From contig DASZXJ010000016.1 in assembly GCA_035545895.1 (NCBI GenBank), positions 1 through 38,668 of the forward strand: a stretch of 38,668 nt of DNA, written 5' to 3'. The stretch comes from DASZXJ01 sp035545895. GTDB taxonomy: Bacteria; Planctomycetota; Phycisphaerae; Tepidisphaerales; Tepidisphaeraceae. The translations under genes were made by a program, and so were the position numbers. Shown piece after piece: positions 32,833 to 38,668 of the stretch. The first letter of the stretch is position 1. Each line of letters starts with the position of its first letter. The notes under the pieces were generated by a model. It saw only the letters and a list, made by a program, of their open reading frames with translations. It searched no databases and had not been told where the DNA came from.

Positions 32833-32841
32833 TGCTATAAT
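32833..32841 (+). promoter_or_regulatory. Extended -10 promoter of the pilT-like gene
   Basis: TGCTATAAT is a perfect extended -10 element (TGn-TATAAT) 25 bases after the sigma-fusion stop and about 48 bases before the next ATG. The only -35-like hexamer, TTGCAA at 32811, is 19 bases from the hexamer TATAAT, which is tolerable with an extended -10. Confidence 0.55.
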
Positions 32842-32888
32842 AATCCTCCGCGAAATTACGCACCGGTGAATTTGTAGCGAGGAAATTC

Positions 32889-34055
32889 ATGACCACCGCC
32901 AATACCCCTGACGCCAAGCCTGCCGAAGCCGAAACGCCATCACAAATTAAAGTCGAATCGAGACGGCTCGCGCTGCTCGACTTTCTCAAGGCGACCGTGA
33001 AAGTCAGCGGCTCGGACCTGCATCTGCAGGAAGGGTCCGTGCCCATGATTCGCGCCGATGGCCGGGCGCGGTTTCTCGATTGCCCGCCGCTCGACGATGT
33101 GCAAATGAACGAATACGTGAAGGAAGTGGTGCACGATCCCAAAAAACAGGAAATTCTCGAACATCACGGTTCGGTTGACGTCTCCTATGCAGCGCTTTCG
33201 GTCGGCGCGCGGTTTCGTACCAACGTGTTTCACAGCCGCGGCAAATATGCCATCGTCATGCGGCGAATCATCACCAAGATTCCCAATTTCGACGAACTGA
33301 ACCTGCCGCCGCAGGTGGAAAGCCTCGCCGACCAGCAGCGCGGCATCGTGCTGGTCTCGGGCACGACCGGCTCGGGCAAGACAACCACACTGGCAGCCAT
33401 CATCGGCAAGATCAACCGCACGCGCGCCGAGCGCATCATCACCATCGAAGACCCGGTCGAATTTCAGCACGACAATATCAAGAGCCTGGTCAGTCAGGTT
33501 GAAATCGGCACGGATTCGGAAAGTTACGAATACGCGCTCAAGTCCGTCGTGCGCCAGGATCCGGACGTGATCCTGATCGGCGAAATTCGCGACGCATTTT
33601 CGCTGGGCACCGCGCTCAAAGCCGCCGACACGGGACATCTGGTGTTCAGCACGATTCACGCAACCAACGCACCCACCACGGTCGATCGTATTGTTTCGCT
33701 GTTTCACCCGGATCAAAAGGACCTGCAGCAACAGCAGCTCGCAGCCAACCTGGTGGCGGTGGTTTGCCAGCGCCTGGCGAAAAAGCGCGAAGGCAAGGGG
33801 CGAATCCCCATCATTGAAATCATGTTTGCCACGCCGATCGTCAGGAAATACATCGCCGACGGCGATTTCGAAAAGCTCAAGGGCGCGGTCGGCAATCGTG
33901 ATGCGGGCAGCCAGAGCTTCGATCAGCATCTCACCGACCTGTTCATGAAACAGGTGATCGACGTCGCAGAGGCCAAGCGCCTGGCGAGCAATGTTGATGC
34001 GCTGAACCTGGCGTTGCGTGGAATCGGCAACAGCGACACCCGATTAACGCGATAA
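32889..34055 (+). CDS. pilT: Type IV pilus retraction ATPase, PilT/PilU family
   Basis: A 388-residue hexameric secretion ATPase. Order: N-terminal PAS-like domain (SGSDLHLQEGSVPMIRADGR), Walker A GTTGSGKTTT near 160, Asp box IITIEDPVEFQH, Walker B DVILIGEIRD, and the His box HLVFSTIHATNAPTTVDRI. These are the PilT-type motifs, including the AIRNLIRE-like region being replaced by IEIMFATPIVRKYIADG-type sequence, so PilU cannot be excluded. It powers pilus retraction in the cytoplasm. No other pilus gene is in the window. The ribosome binding site is GAGGAAA. Confidence 0.9.
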   Translation: MTTANTPDAKPAEAETPSQIKVESRRLALLDFLKATVKVSGSDLHLQEGSVPMIRADGRARFLDCPPLDDVQMNEYVKEVVHDPKKQEILEHHGSVDVSYAALSVGARFRTNVFHSRGKYAIVMRRIITKIPNFDELNLPPQVESLADQQRGIVLVSGTTGSGKTTTLAAIIGKINRTRAERIITIEDPVEFQHDNIKSLVSQVEIGTDSESYEYALKSVVRQDPDVILIGEIRDAFSLGTALKAADTGHLVFSTIHATNAPTTVDRIVSLFHPDQKDLQQQQLAANLVAVVCQRLAKKREGKGRIPIIEIMFATPIVRKYIADGDFEKLKGAVGNRDAGSQSFDQHLTDLFMKQVIDVAEAKRLASNVDALNLALRGIGNSDTRLTR

Positions 34056-34065
34056 TTGCCCAGAA

Positions 34066-35265
34066 ATGGGCTTGCTTCAACGTTTGGCGGGCAAGAGCCG
34101 TATGGATTGTTGGGACATGATGTACTCGCGCACCACCTGTGCAATCTTATTCGGGCTGCTGTTTGCTTTGAACGGCTGTAACAAAGAGGGGCAGGCTTCG
34201 CCTCAATCCGGCGCTGCCGCCAACATCGCCCCGGTGATGGTTGCGCCCGTCAGCCGGCGCAACGTGCCGGTTGAAATCCGATCGATTGCATCCGTCGAGC
34301 CGTTTGCTACTGTCACCATTCGTTCGCGCGTGGCGGGCGAATTGCAGAAGGTACACATCACCCCCGGCCAGGATGTGAAAAAGGACGATCTGCTTTTTGA
34401 AATCGATCCCCGAACGTTCAATATCGCCCTGCACCAGGCCGAGGCGAACCTGGAGCGTGACACGGCGCTGGCTAACAACGCGGAGGTCGATGCCAAGCGC
34501 ACCGGCGACCTGCTCGCCGAACACGCCGCCACCCAGGAGGAAGCCGACAAGGCGCGATACACCGCCCAAGCCGCCCAAGCCACCGTTCGCCGCGATCAAG
34601 CCGCCGTCGATGATGCGAAGCTGCAAATCGAATACTCAAAAATCGTCTCCCCCGTCGATGGCCGCACGGGCAGTCTCATGGCCGACGTCGGCAACGTCAT
34701 CACCGCCGACACCACTCAATTGCTCGTCGTCAACCAGATCAAACCGCTTTACGTAACCTTCAACGTGCCCGAGCAGGACCTTGAAGTTGTCCGCAAATAT
34801 TTTCACTCGGACAAGCCGCCGATGGTCGATGTGACCATTCCCCCGGATACCGACGTCTCCGAAACCGGCGAATTGAGCTTCATCGACAATCGGGTGGACA
34901 GCGATACCGGCACGATCCGGCTTAAAGGCACGTTCCAAAACAGCGACCGCCGGCTTTGGCCGGGACAATTTGTGCAGGCGACCCTGAAGCTAACCGTCGA
35001 AACGGGCAAACTGGTGATTCCCACCCGCGCGGTTCAGGCCGGGCAACAGGGTCCCTTCGTATTCGTCGTCAAACCCGATATGACCGCCGAACTGCGGCTA
35101 GTCACCGTCGGACGCGCGGTCGGCGATAACAGCGTCATCGAATCGGGCATCAACGCAGGCGAGCAGGTTGTCACCGACGGGCAGCTTGGCCTCAAGCCAG
35201 GCTCCAGGGTCGCCATCCGAACCGTCTCCACCACAGGTCCAACCACTCAGACCATCGCGCCATGA
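34066..35265 (+). CDS. RND efflux periplasmic adaptor (HlyD/MdtA family) lipoprotein
   Basis: A 399-residue membrane fusion protein. Lipobox FALNGC follows a hydrophobic AILFGLLFAL, so the mature protein should be a lipoprotein. VMVAPVSRRNVPVEI and VTIRSRVAGELQKVHITPGQ are the lipoyl half-motifs around a coiled-coil hairpin (about 115-190, LERDTALANNAEVD and EEADKARYTAQAAQ). YSKIVSPVDGRTGSLMADVGN and GQFVQATLKL are the usual beta-barrel motifs. Starts at ATG 34102 and 34117 (MMYSRTTC) give a tidier signal peptide. The stop overlaps the pump gene by four bases. Confidence 0.88.
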   Translation: MGLLQRLAGKSRMDCWDMMYSRTTCAILFGLLFALNGCNKEGQASPQSGAAANIAPVMVAPVSRRNVPVEIRSIASVEPFATVTIRSRVAGELQKVHITPGQDVKKDDLLFEIDPRTFNIALHQAEANLERDTALANNAEVDAKRTGDLLAEHAATQEEADKARYTAQAAQATVRRDQAAVDDAKLQIEYSKIVSPVDGRTGSLMADVGNVITADTTQLLVVNQIKPLYVTFNVPEQDLEVVRKYFHSDKPPMVDVTIPPDTDVSETGELSFIDNRVDSDTGTIRLKGTFQNSDRRLWPGQFVQATLKLTVETGKLVIPTRAVQAGQQGPFVFVVKPDMTAELRLVTVGRAVGDNSVIESGINAGEQVVTDGQLGLKPGSRVAIRTVSTTGPTTQTIAP

Positions 35266-38200
35266 ATCTCTGTGAACCGTTTATTCGCAGGCCCGTCATG
35301 ACCACGCTGGTCACGGCGGCGATTCTCATCTTCGGAATCATGGCTTACCTGAAGCTGCCCGTCAGCGATCTTCCACAAGTGGATTTTCCGACGATCCAGG
35401 TGATGGCGAATCTTCCCGGCGCCAGCCCGGAAACGGTGGCGGCATCGGTCGCGACACCGCTGGAAAGACAATTCACCACCATCGCCGGCCTGGACTCCAT
35501 GAGTTCCAACAGCGTGCAGGGGCGAACTTCGATCACGCTGCAATTTAACCTGAGCCGCAATATCGATGACGCGGCACTGGATGTTGAAGCCGCCATCAGC
35601 CGCGCCAATCGCCAGTTGCCCCCGGAAATGCCCGCACCGCCGTCGTTTCAAAAGGTGAATCCCGCCGATCAACCGGTCCTTTTTCTGACCCTGACCTCGC
35701 CAACATTGCCTCTCTATCAGCTCGACGAATTCGCCGAGACAATGGTTGCGCAGAATATCTCAACCGTTGAAGGCGTCGCGCAGGTGCAGGTGTTCGGCGC
35801 CCAGAAATATGCCGTGCGCATACAGGTTGACCCGCAGAAGCTGGCATCAAAAGGGATCGGTATTGACGAAGTCTCCGACAAAATTGCATCCGCCAACGTC
35901 AACCTACCAACGGGCGTCATCGATGGGCGCGACCGCGCATATACCGTTCAGGCCACCGGACAACTAGTGGATGCAGCCGCCTATCGTCCGGTCATCGTCG
36001 CTTACCGTAACGGCAACCCGGTGCGCCTGCGCGAAGTGGGCAACGCCATCGACAGCGTCGAAAACAACAAGACGGCTGCGTGGTTCAACGAAGATCGTGG
36101 CATCATCCTCGCCGTGCAGCGCCAGCCGGGCACCAACACGGTCCAAGTCGTCGATGACGTGAAAAAACTCCTGCCCGTGCTCCAGCGCCGCCTGCCTGCG
36201 GCCGTGAGCATGGATATCCTGCAGGATCGCTCGCTGACCATCCGCGAATCCGTTGCCGATGTGAAATTCACCTTGTGGTTGTCGCTGGCGCTGGTGATTG
36301 GCGTGATCTTCATCTTCCTGCGAAACATCCGCGCGACACTCATCCCCAGCCTGGCGATTCCAATGTCCATCATCGGCACGTTTGCCATTATGTACATGAT
36401 GGGCTTCAGCGTGGACAACCTTTCGCTGATGGCATTGACGCTGTCCATTGGGTTTGTCGTCGATGATGCGATCGTCATGCTGGAAAACTGCGTGCGCCAC
36501 ATGGAGCTGGGTTCGCCGCCGCTCCAAGCCACGCTCGTCGGTTCGCGCGAAATCGGATTCACAATCGTATCAATGACCATTTCGCTGGCGGCGGTATTCA
36601 TTCCCGTCCTGTTCATGCCCGGACTGCTGGGGCGACTGCTCAACGAGTTTGCGATCGTCATCGGAGTGGCGATTCTCTTTTCCGGCGTGGTGTCGCTGTC
36701 GCTCACGCCGATGCTTTGCAGTCGTTTCCTCAAGCCCCCCTCCCATACCCATGGATCGATCTTCCGAATGATCGAAAGGGGCTTCGACGGGTTTTTGTGG
36801 ATATACGAAGTTGGCCTGCGCTGGTCGTTGCGGCATCGGTTGGTGACGCTCGTCTTCTCGGCGGCTGTCCTGGTCGCCACGGGCTGGCTTTTTACAAAAA
36901 TGCCGACCGGCTTTTTGCCCAATGAGGACATCGGGCAGATTCGCGTCAACACCGAGGCGGCGGAAGGCGTCTCTTTCCAGGACCTCATGCGATATCAGCA
37001 AATGGTTGCCTCGGTGATTCGCCAGGACACGGACGTGGAAGGGTTCATGTCCGTGGCGGGGGCGCGCGGGACTTCCAACAGCGGCAACATGAATGTCCGG
37101 CTCAAGGATCGCGACCAGCGAAAAACGTCCGCGGAGCGAATCATTCAACGCCTGCGCCCCAAACTCGCCCAGGTGCCCGGCATTAAAGCGGTCCTGCAAA
37201 TTCCGCCCCCCATCCAGATTGGCGGTCAGATCACAAAGGCCCAGTATCAGTTCAGCCTCCAAAGCCCGGACACCAGCGAACTGTACAAGTACACGCCGAT
37301 CATCGAACAGAAGATGCGCGAAGTTGCCGGTTTGCAGGATGTGACCACCGACCTGCTTTTGCGAAACCCGCAGGTGCTGGTCGATATCGACCGCGACCGC
37401 GCTTCGGCGCTGAACGTCAGCGCCCAGCGAGTCGAAATGGCGCTCTCCAGCGCTTATGGCACGAGGCAAATCTCGACCATTTACATGCCGACCAACAGCT
37501 ACCAGGTGATCCTGGAGCTTGACCCGCAATATCAAAAAAATCCACAGGATTTGCCCCTGCTGTACATCAATTCAAGTGAAGGCAAACTGATTCCGATTCG
37601 GTCGCTGACCAAGCTCACGCAAACGCTCGGGCCGCTGTCGGTCAATCACGTGGGACAATTGCCATCGGTCACGCTGTCGTTCAATCTCAAGCCCGGCTAT
37701 TCGCTGGGCGATGCGGTGAATGCGGTCAGCGAGATTGCCCGCCAGACCCTGCCTCCGACGATTATTACCAGCTTTCAGGGAACCGCACAGGTCTTTCAGT
37801 CGTCCCTCACCGGACTGGGTGTGCTGCTGATCGTGTCGATCCTGGTGATCTATATCGTATTGGGCATTCTGTATGAGAGCTTCATCCATCCGATCACGAT
37901 TCTGACAGCCCTGCCCTTCGCGGGGTTTGGCGCGCTGTTGACCCTCAAATATTTCGGCTTTGAGCTGAACCTGTACGGGTTCGTGGGCATCATCATGCTT
38001 GTTGGCCTGGTGAAGAAGAACGGCATCATGATGGTGGACTTCGCGATCGAAGCCCAGCGCAACCAGGAAAAAAGCGCGGAAGAAGCCATTTACGAAGCCT
38101 GCGTCGTGCGGTTCCGGCCGATCATGATGACGACGATGGCCGCCCTGCTGGGTACGCTGCCGATTGCGCTGGGCATCGGCGCCGGGGCAGAATCACGACA

Positions 38201-38363
38201 GTCGCTGGGCTTGGCGGTCGTGGGCGGATTACTTTTCTCGCAATTCCTCACCCTTTTTGTCACGCCTGTCTTCTATCTTTACATGGAAAAATTCCGAACC
38301 GCATTCTCCGGAAGATCCATCTCCACAAAAATTGTCACTCCCGTCGAAGAACTCGCGATCTAG
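35262..38363 (+). CDS. RND multidrug efflux pump inner-membrane subunit (HAE1 / MdtB-like)
   Basis: A 1033-residue proton-driven exporter, the normal length for the family. FIRRPVMTTLVTAAILIFG is helix 1, and SLMALTLSIGFVVDDAIVMLEN in helix 4 has the two proton-relay Asp residues. VGLVKKNGIMMVDFAIEAQR in helix 10 carries the Lys partner. Two large porter loops follow helices 1 and 7. SLLP-like SDLPQVDFPTIQVMANLPGASPE marks a MdtB/MdtC-type subfamily. It works with the upstream lipoprotein adaptor and an outer-membrane channel that is not encoded here. Confidence 0.93.
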   Translation: MNLCEPFIRRPVMTTLVTAAILIFGIMAYLKLPVSDLPQVDFPTIQVMANLPGASPETVAASVATPLERQFTTIAGLDSMSSNSVQGRTSITLQFNLSRNIDDAALDVEAAISRANRQLPPEMPAPPSFQKVNPADQPVLFLTLTSPTLPLYQLDEFAETMVAQNISTVEGVAQVQVFGAQKYAVRIQVDPQKLASKGIGIDEVSDKIASANVNLPTGVIDGRDRAYTVQATGQLVDAAAYRPVIVAYRNGNPVRLREVGNAIDSVENNKTAAWFNEDRGIILAVQRQPGTNTVQVVDDVKKLLPVLQRRLPAAVSMDILQDRSLTIRESVADVKFTLWLSLALVIGVIFIFLRNIRATLIPSLAIPMSIIGTFAIMYMMGFSVDNLSLMALTLSIGFVVDDAIVMLENCVRHMELGSPPLQATLVGSREIGFTIVSMTISLAAVFIPVLFMPGLLGRLLNEFAIVIGVAILFSGVVSLSLTPMLCSRFLKPPSHTHGSIFRMIERGFDGFLWIYEVGLRWSLRHRLVTLVFSAAVLVATGWLFTKMPTGFLPNEDIGQIRVNTEAAEGVSFQDLMRYQQMVASVIRQDTDVEGFMSVAGARGTSNSGNMNVRLKDRDQRKTSAERIIQRLRPKLAQVPGIKAVLQIPPPIQIGGQITKAQYQFSLQSPDTSELYKYTPIIEQKMREVAGLQDVTTDLLLRNPQVLVDIDRDRASALNVSAQRVEMALSSAYGTRQISTIYMPTNSYQVILELDPQYQKNPQDLPLLYINSSEGKLIPIRSLTKLTQTLGPLSVNHVGQLPSVTLSFNLKPGYSLGDAVNAVSEIARQTLPPTIITSFQGTAQVFQSSLTGLGVLLIVSILVIYIVLGILYESFIHPITILTALPFAGFGALLTLKYFGFELNLYGFVGIIMLVGLVKKNGIMMVDFAIEAQRNQEKSAEEAIYEACVVRFRPIMMTTMAALLGTLPIALGIGAGAESRQSLGLAVVGGLLFSQFLTLFVTPVFYLYMEKFRTAFSGRSISTKIVTPVEELAI

Positions 38364-38668
38364 ATTCGCGCGTCCAAAGTCAAGGTGTAGCCACAATAGC
38401 GGAAACAACCGCTGGCTTGGTAGATTTTATCGACAAATCCGCTTGTCCGGCTCGTCACATTACGCGCAATTCCGTGCAGTTTCTGAGAGCCTTGAGAAAC
38501 GGATGGAATTTCGGATTTTGGATTTGAAGTTGCGCGAAATGAGTCCGCATGGCGCAACAAAGGAGCCATTGGTCACTGGATCTTCGTCATTCGGATTTCG
38601 TCATTGATTCGTCATTCTGATTTGGTCATTCGTCATTCAGGTTATGGTCATTGGGATTTTGTTGGTCA
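38364..38668. repeat. Gene-free right end with degenerate 'gtcattcggattt' tandem repeats
   Basis: From about 38508 the text repeats units such as TTCGGATTTTGGATTTG and then GTCATTCGGATTTCGTCATT, in an irregular period of 12-20 bases, up to the window edge. A small hairpin, AGCGG-AAACAA-CCGCT, lies at 38399-38414, without a T-run. No gene is supported. Confidence 0.65.

Noticed and set aside
32889..34055. Assigning the pilus ATPase firmly to PilT or PilU
   Set aside because: Walker and His boxes are shared by both; the distinguishing C-terminal region is not clear enough by eye.
38360..38569. Minus-strand 69-residue frame at the right end
   Set aside because: It starts in degenerate repeat sequence and has no recognisable domain; it could be the tail of something but nothing supports that.

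Overview
The window looks like a chromosomal segment of an environmental Gram-negative bacterium, most probably a planctomycete. The placement is inferred from gene style: a very long ECF sigma factor fused to a membrane segment and carboxypeptidase-regulatory-like repeats, several large multihaem cytochromes c, abundant degenerate CACAGAG and 'gcaaccgccgag' intergenic repeats, and moderately high GC by eye. No rRNA or tRNA gene was recognised, so the taxonomy stays provisional.

Layout. (1) 1-2393: a CRISPR array of 34 identical repeats that runs off the left edge. No cas genes are in the window. Its right end abuts a decayed small-multidrug-resistance gene that follows a tetrahaem cytochrome c gene (2711-3943, minus). 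(2) 4360-6818: a compact arsenic operon, arsR-arsC-aquaporin-arsM, with a near-consensus promoter, an apparently leaderless arsR and two ArsR-type operators. No arsenite pump (ArsB or Acr3) is present. An amidohydrolase gene converges on it. (3) 7806-13809: a four-gene electron-transfer operon. It encodes an SthA-type flavoprotein, a cytosolic protein with two cyclic-nucleotide-binding domains and several Fe-S motifs, a membrane dihaem cytochrome b, and a decahaem cytochrome c. I read it as a possible cNMP-controlled route from NAD(P)H across the membrane. (4) 14154-18219: a YtrA-type GntR regulator, an ABC ATPase and two paralogous membrane proteins of a family I do not recognise. (5) 18433-20636: small membrane and hypothetical proteins, a HIT-family protein, and a four-helix-bundle gene split by a 120-bp MITE with TA target-site duplication.

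(6) 21092-28152: a surface polysaccharide cluster with a glycosyltransferase-like protein, two methyltransferases, a flippase, a GT4-type glycosyltransferase and a polymerase-like membrane protein. Part of it looks AT-richer than its surroundings. (7) 28249-38363: purQ, the giant ECF sigma/sensor fusion, a PilT-type ATPase, and an RND efflux adaptor plus pump. The right end holds degenerate tandem repeats.

The strongest candidates for undescribed biology are the cNMP/Fe-S/cytochrome b/decahaem operon, the sigma factor fused to a membrane segment and a cysteine-less thioredoxin-like domain, and the paralogous permease pair. The cleanest mechanistic readings are the arsR leaderless promoter-operator and the precisely reversible MITE insertion.
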